A stretch of DNA of 64,000 bases, taken from assembly GCA_963714795.1 (NCBI GenBank), contig CAVQPS010000011.1, forward strand, positions 30,071 through 94,070. The letters run 5' to 3'. A model generated the notes under the pieces. The model was not told the DNA's origin and did not search any database. It saw only the letters and a program-made list of their open reading frames with translations. The stretch is from DATIXJ01 sp963714795 (GTDB taxonomy: Bacteria > Bacteroidota > Ignavibacteria > UBA10030 > SZUA-254). Shown piece after piece: positions 46,901 through 54,170 of this stretch. Both the position numbers and the translations under genes were made by a program. Each line of letters begins with the position of its first letter. The first letter of the stretch is position 1.

Positions 46901-46973
46901 TATCCCCTCCAAAAAGACCGCCGAGGTATTCATCGAAACCTTGAAGACCGGTAGAAAATTGACGCCGTACCAT
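40956..46973 (-). CDS. Giant soluble multi-PAS/GAF sensor histidine kinase with degenerate KaiC-like N-terminus
   Basis: The product is 2005 residues with no membrane segment visible, so a cytoplasmic sensor. Approximate order: KaiC/RecA-like module (1-215); PAS 235-355; PAS 360-480; PAS 485-605; GAF 630-790; PAS 795-920; PAS 925-1045; PAS 1050-1175; GAF, PAS, GAF and GAF up to about 1760; then HisKA (SHDLKEPLISIEGF, His near 1789) and HATPase with N box (RNLIGNAVKF), DNGIGID and GSGAGLAIV. The kinase core is intact. The KaiC-like part keeps TGLQGFDEYLGG and a Walker-B-like YILLDE, but its Walker A position reads LSLISHPKQIHE without GKT, so ATP binding there is doubtful. GGGTGA precedes the ATG. 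It is co-transcribed with the regulator. The signal is unknown. Confidence 0.9.
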   Translation of the reverse strand: MVRRQFSTGLQGFDEYLGGLFGGDTVLSLISHPKQIHEIYRSAIQYSIASRIPVVYVSTTGSLRPAIGQDVKKITEYPFHSKKQINALKRFVSAKAAGSYILLDELSLWKELLGKEERVVELFQDLTAICSRKNAVVFSAALRSEFSHEHLAGMKDSATVCLDFVTLRNETYCVPLSLKGRYLPSSLLPLKFDIRNLQKSKRPEELPPQEPVVLGQQESVLDTLTALLQPDYEKTFRFAGEAMVLFDIRGDKIIANERCEQLFGYSSTDWNPRNLINAVSQEKKFAALRFVASLKKKQRKAVLIVPVIAKNGKTITAEFSVFHVSDTVYFGVLRDVSEQFRLVSAYQQREEEYRTVLDRMQIGIMIAYNNSIVYSNNALRTMLGYPGANELHAVSVRNIFSPDAIRKLQKMQRDPNAGHESFESHIATTTGATLAVRISVSEIQFQKKNCFQLSIFDISKQKEILDVLNSSEKRFRTMAETTAEAGAIIRDQKIVYSNKAFADLLHVEQQQAAVGTDIAFLIEEPNRSKFLEKLHKRTSKSTTIVYEGIVHRNDETDFDGEFVFVPMSEQDIGDHILFLHDRTEQKKISAELHQQSEEMELLRRVIPALQGSIDFQKLPHTALNSLMDVLSWNMGAIYLADDKFVTLRLTHQKNFSEASGEKLSLFDMNEGIGGYCAKTLEPHIFRIEKYPAFLPHRRLFKDAGIQELCLLPLVSNDVLEGIVILASKKDLLDRKHSPALLSAIGNNLGSTLANARMLYQMKETDRFRNLLIESSPDVLYSALPSGGFVHVNARMERLVGYAPKEFYRDPALWLKLIHLEDKRIILERTTNLHQLGHQVVNEYRVLPRGKASYRWVRDVVSISKNNHGDVVHLYGTITDITDQKNLLDRLQHDQALHAGILDELRDGVVAVDRSMKCIFWNGAMERLSGIDRQTAIGSAVTTLLPVEEEISVDRLLANVLEGEIRTSAPIRYRQTGAERYFIGNFSPMHNQHGEIIGAVGTVIDISSQKHLETKMRESEQTLNNVIDTMGDVLLITDLEGKVLEVNRTFLRVLGYSRPDVVTREFPYPWLVDEEMGKYVEWIANLRERNWLHDFDMTWRTNDGRLIPMSVNTTLLRNSLGEPIAMLNTARDITERVRLSKDLADRNKQIEMVNRIISKANQTTDFDEIVNIIVREIRGFLDADLVAIEIFHPDRQSLRSYVVAGKLTYFKNESVPVDHSATQFVVPSGQPLIVSDLRSESRFRNLSGVFKDVRSQIIIPVNVQERMIGTITIGSNEPYFFSEEHIQLFEPMAHHIGSITDRINLINQVTEDSTYIHTLLDSIDSVVFTVDMQMCLREVNTAWYSFMKELGYTGKKNVPGLNLFDVVPDEQLKMVYRDAVNHLTGDSIRMVSQEFGHRMPSGDRTYHLVINPMMIDAKVAGLVFTQTNITELKETEADLKRSHEQLIILNEISTSISTSFEIQQVLQEALVLLRRMTKSDGAIVYLTEENSEELVLVNQIGFDIVSFPSILRLKREQSVTGDVVTGQKGIYIEDHVVDDERVNSQNRIVLNSHSMRAMAVVPLLAKDKILGALDIFYATRHEFSERERQVLTLVGNQLGVAVESAQLYGELRSQIDRLTLLNDFSQKLTSTLDLEQIFRITYDHVQQVIPFTTFSIDLYDELSKMKTPAFSVEGGVYHPVFVAVSGKPVPLDPASIEGNVVIGKVAYYSEDRKTICIPMMSKQMIIGILTMTSVEPMKYGDTHRQLLESVGNLTAIALEKGQLYEETLQKSSEIERRNKELDDFTYVVSHDLKEPLISIEGFSRILQSDYNDIIQQEGREYFESIVGATTRMKGLIDDLLLLSRVSRPSESFKNIFVKQILDDITTDMEFTIKQKKVNFIIPDNLPVVYGNETQLKIVFRNLIGNAVKFNDKAEPSIEIGFHNTENNSYLFFVRDNGIGIDREFYEKIFVIFQRLHRREQYEGSGAGLAIVKKIIESHKGSIWVESEIGKGSTFFFTIPKSLVTES

Positions 46974-47043
46974 TTCACCCTTTGGATTGAACGAAAGAAA
47001 TTATGACAACAAAATGTACGAAGAATTCGGCTGGTGTTCAACA

Positions 47044-47078
47044 AAAATAAAAAAGGCGACCGTTAACCGGTCGCCTTT
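47044..47078 (-). terminator. Rho-independent terminator of the 468-residue outer-membrane protein gene
   Basis: GGCGACCG and CGGTCGCC pair perfectly around TTAAC (47055-47075). On the minus strand the stem is followed by TTTTTTATTTTTG. It lies 20-odd bases past the stop of the gene ending at 47101 and upstream of the kinase gene's promoter region. Confidence 0.88.
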
Positions 47079-47100
47079 GAATAAAGGTACTTCAAAAAAA

Positions 47101-48507
47101 TTATTCGGAGAAATTATAGCTTGCAGTAATGTATCCGAATGTATTGATGTTATCGGTACCGCCGCCGATGAGACCAAGACCGCGACGAAGAGCTTCATCA
47201 CTCACCGTTGCATCCATTGCCCATCCGCCGAACTTGAATCCGACGCCTAACGTCACAATACCATCCCACGTACCCGGATTTAAGTTGCCAAGGATCAGGT
47301 TGCTCATCGTACCGGGAATAAAATTCCCAAATGCACTTTGTCCGGCTGTATTGTTGGTTTCGTCCGTACTGGTTGATGTTTGCTGTTTCACATTCACATT
47401 ACCATTGTATCGGAAGTAGCCCATACGACCGACAAGCCAATCAAGGAATGACCATTCGGCGCCGACATTGATAAGCGGCAATGCCGTATATTTGCCTGTA
47501 TACGTTTCTGAAGCTTTCGGATCGGTTTGATTCGGAGTGTAATCTTCTTCAATTTGACCGGAAACCCAGCTTATACCACCGGCAACATACAGCGACGCCG
47601 CACGGTATTCACCGCCAACACCGATAGTGTACGAGGTAAATGTGAACTTATCAGAAACATTGGTTGCCTTATCGCCGTTCGGAGGAGCATCTTCCTGAGG
47701 TTGAGCGGAAATCGATGAAAAATTCGCTACCGGAACGAAATTAAATTTGCTGGAAACTTTGAACTTTCCACGCGCATTGATTTGAAATTCGGTTCCTGAG
47801 GCAGAATAATCACCCTGATTCTGTGCAGCAGGCGAACCATCCCAGTTATCCGTTGCTTTATCGAGTCTCAATGTAGCGCTAGCGTCAAATGCATTGCCGT
47901 TGCCAAGATCATCAATGATACCTGCACGGAATCCCCACACATGAGACGATGCTTGTGTTGAGGTTGATGTACCCGCCGTTGAACTTGTAGTTTCATCTGC
48001 ATTGGAAGAACCATACAAAAGACCAAAACCAAGACTCATCGAACTCATATGTGTGGAAGCAACTAATTCCATTGCATTCTGGATAGCAGGAATATTCTGG
48101 GCTCCGTTTTCACGTTGTACCATCCCGGAATAATTAATCGACTGAGAAACCGCATTTGCGGCTGAAGGATCATAGCTCAAAATGGCGCCGATGTTCCAGT
48201 CGCTGTTCAAACTAAATGCGATTCCTGCATTTTGCAAACCATAACCATCCTGGGCGGTGTTGGTAGTACCAGCGATATTGCCGCCAGCAATATTTGACCA
48301 AGCATAATCATGGTAATTTGCCTGATAGGCAGGGTTTATAAACATTGCCGAAGGATCGTTCATGATGAAAGGGTTTAATACTAAACCGCTTCCAGCCTGA
48401 GATCCGCCCATTGCTGCTTCACGGGCTTGTCCACCGGATATCGCCTGTGAAAACACACTGCTTGCCATTGCCAACACGAGAAGTGTCACGATAGCTAAGT
48501 TTTTCAT
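47101..48507 (-). CDS. Outer-membrane beta-barrel protein (468 residues)
   Basis: It has a signal peptide (MKNLAIVTLLVLAMASSVFS), followed by AISGGQAREAAMGGSQAGSG LVLNPFIMNDPSAMFINPAY, a UPF0164/PorV-like or FadL-like opening (NDPSA.F.NPA). The body is beta-strand-rich with repeated GVGG.Y/F segments and ends YITASYNFSE. AAAAGGAG precedes the ATG. PorV-like proteins assist type IX secretion, and FadL-like ones carry hydrophobic compounds; the sequence does not decide. Length fits either. Confidence 0.75.
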   Translation of the reverse strand: MKNLAIVTLLVLAMASSVFSQAISGGQAREAAMGGSQAGSGLVLNPFIMNDPSAMFINPAYQANYHDYAWSNIAGGNIAGTTNTAQDGYGLQNAGIAFSLNSDWNIGAILSYDPSAANAVSQSINYSGMVQRENGAQNIPAIQNAMELVASTHMSSMSLGFGLLYGSSNADETTSSTAGTSTSTQASSHVWGFRAGIIDDLGNGNAFDASATLRLDKATDNWDGSPAAQNQGDYSASGTEFQINARGKFKVSSKFNFVPVANFSSISAQPQEDAPPNGDKATNVSDKFTFTSYTIGVGGEYRAASLYVAGGISWVSGQIEEDYTPNQTDPKASETYTGKYTALPLINVGAEWSFLDWLVGRMGYFRYNGNVNVKQQTSTSTDETNNTAGQSAFGNFIPGTMSNLILGNLNPGTWDGIVTLGVGFKFGGWAMDATVSDEALRRGLGLIGGGTDNINTFGYITASYNFSE

Positions 48508-48580
48508 ATATCTCCTTTTGGGTTGTTGTTAATTATGTTGTTTTAACTTTTGCTAGCTTTTTATATTTACCGAACAACAT

Positions 48581-49138
48581 TTATTTCAAATCAAAAACCA
48601 ATCCGACACCGATACCCAACCATGTTGTTGATGTAACATCGGTGGAAATATAGGTGTAATCTGCATGAACATCAACTTTCATATTTTCTCCGGCTTTGAA
48701 TTGCGCTCCCAGTGCCGGTGCAAATCCAAATTTAGATCCTCCGCCGTTACCAATACTGTAAATACCGATGTCAGCCGAACCGTAAATGCGCATATCGGCC
48801 GGAGGCATGAAGAAATAGCGTCCACCAACAAGAATTGGAATAACCGTTACGCTTCCGGCAGAAACAGTTGTCGAATGGCCAAGAACCGTAATAGTCTGGT
48901 CTTTCCCACTAAAAGATAAAAAGCCGATTTTTCCGGTCACCGTTAAGTTTTCATCCACCATGTAGCCAACAGTTCCAATTCCTCCAAAACCGACGCTGGA
49001 ATAATTATTAAAATCACCCATAGGAACGCCCACTTCAGCTCCTACGCCAAGATTCCACATTCCACTTGATGTTGACTGTGCAAAAACACTAACACTACAA
49101 AGAATACAGAGCAAGAACACCACAGAACCAATTTTCAT
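48581..49138 (-). CDS. Small outer-membrane beta-barrel protein (185 residues)
   Basis: The signal peptide is MKIGSVVFLLCILCSVSVFA. The mature part alternates small and aromatic residues (LGVGAEVGVPMGDFNNYSSV, GSADIGIYSIGNGGGSKFGF, DVHADYTYISTDVT) and ends GLVFDLK, typical of the OmpA/OmpX-like or OMP_b-brl families of eight-stranded barrels. It has its own strong promoter at 49210-49238. No ligand is suggested. Confidence 0.8.
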   Translation of the reverse strand: MKIGSVVFLLCILCSVSVFAQSTSSGMWNLGVGAEVGVPMGDFNNYSSVGFGGIGTVGYMVDENLTVTGKIGFLSFSGKDQTITVLGHSTTVSAGSVTVIPILVGGRYFFMPPADMRIYGSADIGIYSIGNGGGSKFGFAPALGAQFKAGENMKVDVHADYTYISTDVTSTTWLGIGVGLVFDLK

Positions 49139-49396
49139 GATACCCTCGAATATCGTTTTAAAAAATTGTTAATTAAATGTTATTTGCGCGTATTATAATG
49201 AACGGTAAGAGTATAGTAAAAAAACAATAATTTGTCAAGTATTACTTTCACTTCTTTCTTGAACCTATTGTGCTATTTAGGCAATATAGAATTAAATATG
49301 CAAAATTTTCAAAAAAAATAGCGATTTTTAAGATATTCTACATAATAATGATTCTTGGGTTTTATACGAAAAACAATGCGTTTTGTGTCAGAAGGG
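49139..49396. other. AT-rich promoter region, about 260 bases
   Basis: No gene is present. The stretch contains the promoter of the 185-residue barrel gene on the minus strand, listed separately. The remainder is AT-rich, up to the terminator of the upstream barrel gene. Confidence 0.5.
49210..49238 (-). promoter_or_regulatory. Sigma70-type promoter of the 185-residue barrel gene
   Basis: On the minus strand, TTGACA (49238-49233), a 17-base spacer and TATACT (49215-49210). The predicted transcript would have a leader of roughly 65 bases before the ATG at 49138. This is nearly the consensus for the housekeeping sigma factor of most bacteria. Confidence 0.8.
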
Positions 49397-49428
49397 TAAA
49401 AAAAAAGGGGGGTTATACCCCCCCTTAT
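49397..49428 (-). terminator. Rho-independent terminator of the 239-residue barrel gene
   Basis: GGGGGG (49407-49412) and CCCCCCC (49418-49424) pair around TTATA. On the minus strand a nine-base T run follows the stem. It lies about 25 bases past the stop at 49453. Confidence 0.85.
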
Positions 49429-49452
49429 TGAGGAAAAACATAAGAAATGAAT

Positions 49453-50172
49453 TTAAATGCTGAACAAGGCACCAATCGCAAATTGAATTCCCCCCGATTT
49501 AATAGATTGACTCGGTTGTGCCTGTTGTCCTTGCGCGGGCTGAGCGGCCGGTTGGTTGTCGAGATTACTAAGTCCAAGCTGGTACCGAATATCGAACGTC
49601 AAGCCGATGTTATGAGAAATGGCATATTCCGCACCCGCGCCAAAAAGGAGTCCAAAATCGATTGAACTTGTCGTGCTTCCCTGGTCGTTGTCTAATGTCT
49701 GACCATTCGGAACTTCAACATGCTGGTTAGAAGAAAGAACAAATCCAATTGTTGGACCTGCAATGGCATAGGGACGAATGGGGCTTTTGGTCTCAAATTT
49801 TGCTTTGAAGAGAATGGGAATATCAAGTTCACTCAATTGATCCGTAACGGCCGTACCATTCGGAAGAATTGATCCATCCGCTTGTTGCAAATCTTCCGTG
49901 GCAGTGAGCTTGTCACCTTTTTGAATGTACGTGGGTTCCATCTGTACATAAGCGAAATCAGCGATATGCATTTCGGCGACCCCACCAAATAGTATTCCAA
50001 ATCGTGATCCTTTTGAGATTCCCGCCGGAAGATCTGGACTCCACGATCCATTGGCAAGATTAAACCCAAACCGCGGACCGAACGCGAATGAAATTTCATT
50101 ATTATTATGTTGAGCTGAAACTCCCATCACAAACAAAAGGGTTCCAAGTAGTAACAAACAAATATATTTCAT
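49453..50172 (-). CDS. Outer-membrane barrel protein (PorT-like porin family, 239 residues)
   Basis: The start is the ATG at 50172, preceded by AAAGGAAG and followed by a signal peptide (MKYICLLLLGTLLFVMGVSA). Long in-frame extensions upstream overlap the next gene and are rejected. FGPRFGFNLANGS near the start and RPYAIAGPTIGF plus FGLLFGAGAEYAIS fit the PorT-like outer-membrane-beta-barrel family. A Gln/Pro-rich loop (QPAAQPAQGQQAQPSQ) lies near the C-terminus. PorT in Bacteroidia helps type IX secretion, but family membership alone does not prove that role. Confidence 0.75.
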   Translation of the reverse strand: MKYICLLLLGTLLFVMGVSAQHNNNEISFAFGPRFGFNLANGSWSPDLPAGISKGSRFGILFGGVAEMHIADFAYVQMEPTYIQKGDKLTATEDLQQADGSILPNGTAVTDQLSELDIPILFKAKFETKSPIRPYAIAGPTIGFVLSSNQHVEVPNGQTLDNDQGSTTSSIDFGLLFGAGAEYAISHNIGLTFDIRYQLGLSNLDNQPAAQPAQGQQAQPSQSIKSGGIQFAIGALFSI

Positions 50173-50224
50173 GTGTCTTCCTTTATGAATAAATGTTGAA
50201 ATATGTATAATGTAAATTCTTGGA

Positions 50225-50767
50225 TTAGGGCAGTTCAAACCGGATACCGGTCGTAATTTCAATCGAAAAAACTGTACTGCCGTTTGCAAAAAGAGGTCCG
50301 AATTGAACATCAGCCGGAATATAGATTTTCTTGGCAACGGGAAACATTGCACCGCCGCCAAACGGTATTCCGACATAGGGGCCGCCGGTGACAAACCACA
50401 GGCTGAAACCAAGATCCGCGTACGGTTTTATTTCCGATTTGGGAATATTGAAGTAATATTTAAAAAAACTTCCCCATTCAATCGGAGTTCCGGACTGCGT
50501 ATTAATATTGAACTCTTCGACAATGGCATATTGTTTATCGAAAATAATTTCCCCCGTTGGTCCAAATTGCATTCCTACGCTTGTACCGCTTGATTTCTCA
50601 ACCCGAAGGGTTTGGGGGTTGAATTGAGCTGTTCCTTGTCCGCCCGTGGCAATCGACATTCCAAGACGCATCCCGACAATCCATTCATTGTTCTGGGCAA
50701 CGGCATTGACGGTAACGATCAAAGAACAGACTAACAAAACAATGAAAAAGCCTGTAAATTTATTCAT
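50225..50767 (-). CDS. Outer-membrane barrel protein (180 residues)
   Basis: The signal peptide (FTGFFIVLLVCSLIVTVNAV) ends AVAQ. AAGGAG lies seven bases before the ATG. The mature protein is beta-rich (IVGMRLGMSIATGG, GPTGEIIFDKQYAIVEEFN, PYADLGFSLWFVTGGPYVG) and ends IEITTGIRFELP. This is the general pattern of a small barrel protein. It is followed by the 239-residue barrel gene after 52 bases; the two may share a transcript. Confidence 0.7.
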   Translation of the reverse strand: MNKFTGFFIVLLVCSLIVTVNAVAQNNEWIVGMRLGMSIATGGQGTAQFNPQTLRVEKSSGTSVGMQFGPTGEIIFDKQYAIVEEFNINTQSGTPIEWGSFFKYYFNIPKSEIKPYADLGFSLWFVTGGPYVGIPFGGGAMFPVAKKIYIPADVQFGPLFANGSTVFSIEITTGIRFELP

Positions 50768-50849
50768 TGCATTCTCCTTAGTGATGATGATTGATTAACC
50801 AATTTAACTAATAAATGATTTTCTTTTGCATCTGCAAGTACAATATCGA

Positions 50850-51992
50850 TTAATCTTTTAAGAGCCCCCGGGAAATGACGATCCGCTGCACTTCGGATGT
50901 CCCTTCATAAATTTCCGTTATCTTCGCATCCCGGAGATACCGTTCCACGGGATACTCTTTGATGTAACCGTAACCTCCGTGAATCTGGATTGCATCGAGA
51001 GCGGCATCGACAGCAGTTTTCGAGGCAAAAAGTTTTGCCATAGCCGCTTCCTGTGAATACGGGCGATCGGCATCCCTCAACATTGCCGCTTTCAGAATCA
51101 GCAAACGGGCAGCATCAATTTTGGTAGCCATATCGGCAATCTTAAACTGAATCGCCTGCAGTTCGGAAAGCTTTTTCCCGAAAGCCTTCCGCTGTTTCGC
51201 ATATTTCACCGATGCTTCAAGCGAAGCCTGTGCGATACCCAGCGCTTGTGCCGCAATCCCGATTCTTCCGCCTTCCAGCGTTTTCATGGCAAACTTGAAA
51301 CCAAACCCTTCCGTTGCGAGAAGATTTTCGGCAGGAACCTTGCAGTCCTGAAATGCCAGTGAAACCGTATCGGAACTTCGGATACCGAGTTTTCGTTCTT
51401 TTTTGGCAACGGAAAATCCCGGAGTCCCTTTTTCGACAATAAAAGTACTGATACCGGAAGATCCCTTGGTTTTATCAGTCGTTGCCATAACCAGGACGAT
51501 ATCGGCATTTGCCCCGTTCGTAATAAAATTTTTGGTTCCATTGAGAATATAATGATTGCCATCGCGGACCGCCGTTGTCCGCTGATTGGTGGCATCGCTG
51601 CCTGCTTCCGGTTCGGAAAGCGCAAATGCCCCGAGCTTTTTTCCCGAAGCAAGAGGAACAAGGTGCTTCTGCTTTTGTTCTTCCGACCCCCAGCTATAAA
51701 AGCCGAAACAGACCAGCGAATTATTGACGGACATAATAACGCCGCACGAAGCATCGACTTTCGAAATTTCTTCCATCGCCAGAACATAACTCACGGTATC
51801 CAGCCCGGCTCCGCCGTATTTCTCCGGCACCATCATTCCCATAAATCCCAATTCACCAAGTTTTTTAACGGCTTCGTAAGGAAATTCTTCTTTTTCATCC
51901 CGCTCTCCGGCGGAAGAAGCCAATTCATCTTCTGCAAATTTTCTCGCAGTCTCCTGAATCAATAACTGAGTTTCTGTAAAATCGAATGTCAT
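50850..51992 (-). CDS. Acyl-CoA dehydrogenase
   Basis: This is a cytoplasmic FAD enzyme of 380 residues that introduces the 2,3 double bond into acyl-CoA. ALSEPEAGSDATNQRTTA and the C-terminal QIHGGYGYIKEYPVERYLRD plus KITEIYEGTSEVQRIVI are complete; the Glu in EIYEGTSE is the catalytic base of short-chain (butyryl-CoA) dehydrogenases. A short-chain preference is inferred from the neighbours. It is the last gene of a thiolase-hbd-acd unit, 15 bases after hbd. Confidence 0.95.
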   Translation of the reverse strand: MTFDFTETQLLIQETARKFAEDELASSAGERDEKEEFPYEAVKKLGELGFMGMMVPEKYGGAGLDTVSYVLAMEEISKVDASCGVIMSVNNSLVCFGFYSWGSEEQKQKHLVPLASGKKLGAFALSEPEAGSDATNQRTTAVRDGNHYILNGTKNFITNGANADIVLVMATTDKTKGSSGISTFIVEKGTPGFSVAKKERKLGIRSSDTVSLAFQDCKVPAENLLATEGFGFKFAMKTLEGGRIGIAAQALGIAQASLEASVKYAKQRKAFGKKLSELQAIQFKIADMATKIDAARLLILKAAMLRDADRPYSQEAAMAKLFASKTAVDAALDAIQIHGGYGYIKEYPVERYLRDAKITEIYEGTSEVQRIVISRGLLKD

Positions 51993-52007
51993 AATACTAT
52001 TTCTCTC

Positions 52008-52871
52008 TTACTGATAATCATAAAAACCTTTGCCTGATTTTTTGCCGAGATGGCCTGCGGCAACCATTTTCTTTAATAACGGGCACGGCCGGTATTTGGA
52101 ATCACCCAGGCCGCCATATAACACATTCATGATGGAAAGACAGACATCAAGACCGATAAAATCCGCGAGCGCCAACGGCCCCATGGGATGATTCATGCCG
52201 AGTTTCATAACCGTGTCGATCGATGCCGGGGATGCGACGCCTTCCATCACGCAGTACGCTGCTTCATTGATCATCGGAAGAAGAATGCGGTTCGCGATAA
52301 AACCGGGGTAGTCGTTCACTTCGACAGGAACTTTGTCGATACGCTGGGCAAGCTGCATCGTGCAATCCAACGTTTCCTGATTGGTTTCAATTCCGCGTAT
52401 CACTTCGACAAGCTTCATGACGGGGACGGGGTTCATAAAATGCATGCCGATGACTTTTTCCGGCCGTTTCGTTGATGCCGCAATTTCCGTAATCGAAATT
52501 GACGACGTATTCGATGCAAGGATTGCATGCGCCGGAGCCGCTGAATCGAGCGTATGGAAAATCTGCTTTTTGATCGCCGGATCTTCGGTTGCCGCTTCAA
52601 TAACGATATCCGCCTGCCGAGCGGATTCTTCAAGCGATGTCGTCGTCCTGATATGAGCGAGTGTTTCCTGTTTTTGCGCTTCGGTCAGAATCCCTTTTTT
52701 GACCTGCCGGTCCAAATTTGCTTTTATGGTAGTAAGACCCCGCTCAAGAAATTCCGGTTTCACATCATTGACAGTCACCGAAAATCCAAACTGAGCAAAA
52801 ACATGAGCAATCCCGTTGCCCATCGTCCCGGCACCAATCACCGTAATATTTTTTATTGTGTTCATCGTCAT
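52008..52871 (-). CDS. hbd: 3-hydroxybutyryl-CoA dehydrogenase
   Basis: This enzyme interconverts acetoacetyl-CoA and 3-hydroxybutyryl-CoA with NAD(P). It has 287 residues from the ATG at 52871, which overlaps the thiolase TGA as ATGA; an ATG at 52865 is also possible. The Rossmann loop GAGTMGNGIAHVFAQ lies near the N-terminus. SSISITEIAASTKRPEKVIG and MHFMNPVPVMKLVEVIRG hold the catalytic His-x-x-N-P region. GMNHPMGPLALADFIGLD is in the C-terminal dimer domain. No enoyl-CoA hydratase is encoded beside it. Confidence 0.95.
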   Translation of the reverse strand: MTMNTIKNITVIGAGTMGNGIAHVFAQFGFSVTVNDVKPEFLERGLTTIKANLDRQVKKGILTEAQKQETLAHIRTTTSLEESARQADIVIEAATEDPAIKKQIFHTLDSAAPAHAILASNTSSISITEIAASTKRPEKVIGMHFMNPVPVMKLVEVIRGIETNQETLDCTMQLAQRIDKVPVEVNDYPGFIANRILLPMINEAAYCVMEGVASPASIDTVMKLGMNHPMGPLALADFIGLDVCLSIMNVLYGGLGDSKYRPCPLLKKMVAAGHLGKKSGKGFYDYQ

Positions 52872-54046
52872 TGTTCGATTATCATTCCAGCCGCTTCGCC
52901 GCCGCCGAGGCAAATTGCCGCCATTCCGCGACGGGCATTTCGTTGTTTCATTGCGTGTAACAACGTTACAAGAATCCGTGCACCGCTTGCGCCGATAGGA
53001 TGACCTAATGCGATCGCCCCGCCGTTAACGTTCACTTTCGCAACGTCGATGTCCAATTGTTTATTTACCGCCAGGGTAACCACTGCAAATGCTTCATTGA
53101 TTTCAAAAAGATCAATATCGTTCTTTTGAAGACCGGCTTTTGCAAGAATTTTCGGTATGACATCCGCCGGAGCGGTGGTAAACCATTCCGGTTTTTTTGC
53201 CGCTGAACCGTACGCAATAATGCGCGCCAGCGGTTTCAGACCTAAACTTTTCGCTGTTTCAGACGACATCACCACAACGGCAGCGGCACCGTCATTAATT
53301 TTGGACGCATTTGCCGCAGTCACCGTTCCGTCTTTCTGAAATGCCGGTTTCAAGGAAGAAATTTTTTCAAATTTAACTTTCTTCGGTTCCTCATCTTCCG
53401 CGACCACAAGAGGATCTCCGCTTTTTTGTTGAATGGAAACGGGAACAATTTCGTCACGGAACAGATTATTCTTTTGTGCTTCCAGCGCCCGGCGATAACT
53501 CATCACCGAAAATTCATCCTGTGCTTCACGGGGAATATGACACTCTTTTGCGCACAACTCGGCGGCGCTTCCCATGTGAAAATCATTATAGACGTCCCAT
53601 AAACCATCTTTGATCATTTCGTCGACAAGCTGGGCGTTCCCCATCTTGTATCCTGTACGTGCTTTCTCCAGGAGATACGGAGCATTCGACATGCTCTCCA
53701 TTCCGCCGGCGACAACGATATCTGCATCACCAAGCATCACCGCCTGAGCGGCAAGCATCACCGACTTCAATCCGGAGCCGCAGACTTTGTTCACCGTGAG
53801 GCATTCCACGGAAACCGGCAGACCGGAAAAGAGCGCCGCCTGCCGCGCCGGAGCTTGCCCGACACCGGCAGTTAGAACACAGCCCATGATCACTTCATCG
53901 ACCCGTTCTTTTGGAATCTTCGCCCGCCGTACCGCTTCATCGATGACGATCGCTCCGAGTTTCGGAGCTGTGAATGAACTTAATGCCCCGCCGAATGATC
54001 CAATCGGCGTACGGCATGCGCTAACTATGACTGCGTCGCGTAACAT
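52868..54046 (-). CDS. Acetyl-CoA acetyltransferase (thiolase)
   Basis: The product is 392 residues. It condenses two acetyl-CoA to acetoacetyl-CoA or cleaves 3-ketoacyl-CoA. The catalytic residues are present: Cys89 in KVCGSGLKSV, His in ALGHPIGASG and Cys in AAICLGGGEA. It is the first of three co-directional genes (thiolase, hbd, acyl-CoA dehydrogenase), overlapping hbd by four bases. The unit can run as beta-oxidation or butyrate/polyhydroxybutyrate metabolism depending on other enzymes. Confidence 0.95.
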   Translation of the reverse strand: MLRDAVIVSACRTPIGSFGGALSSFTAPKLGAIVIDEAVRRAKIPKERVDEVIMGCVLTAGVGQAPARQAALFSGLPVSVECLTVNKVCGSGLKSVMLAAQAVMLGDADIVVAGGMESMSNAPYLLEKARTGYKMGNAQLVDEMIKDGLWDVYNDFHMGSAAELCAKECHIPREAQDEFSVMSYRRALEAQKNNLFRDEIVPVSIQQKSGDPLVVAEDEEPKKVKFEKISSLKPAFQKDGTVTAANASKINDGAAAVVVMSSETAKSLGLKPLARIIAYGSAAKKPEWFTTAPADVIPKILAKAGLQKNDIDLFEINEAFAVVTLAVNKQLDIDVAKVNVNGGAIALGHPIGASGARILVTLLHAMKQRNARRGMAAICLGGGEAAGMIIEQ

Positions 54047-54170
54047 ATGAGAATGAAAAATTTTGCTGTGTGGAAGTTAATGTTGAAAAGGTACAATAAT
54101 TTTGCAAGAACTGCAAAAAGATTGATACAAAACATCTGACCAGGATCAAAAAGAATTGAGTACAACAATC

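Noticed and set aside
49453..50412. Longer 319-residue version of the PorT-like barrel
   Set aside because: The extension overlaps the next gene and hides the signal peptide. The ATG at 50172 has its own AAAGGAAG.
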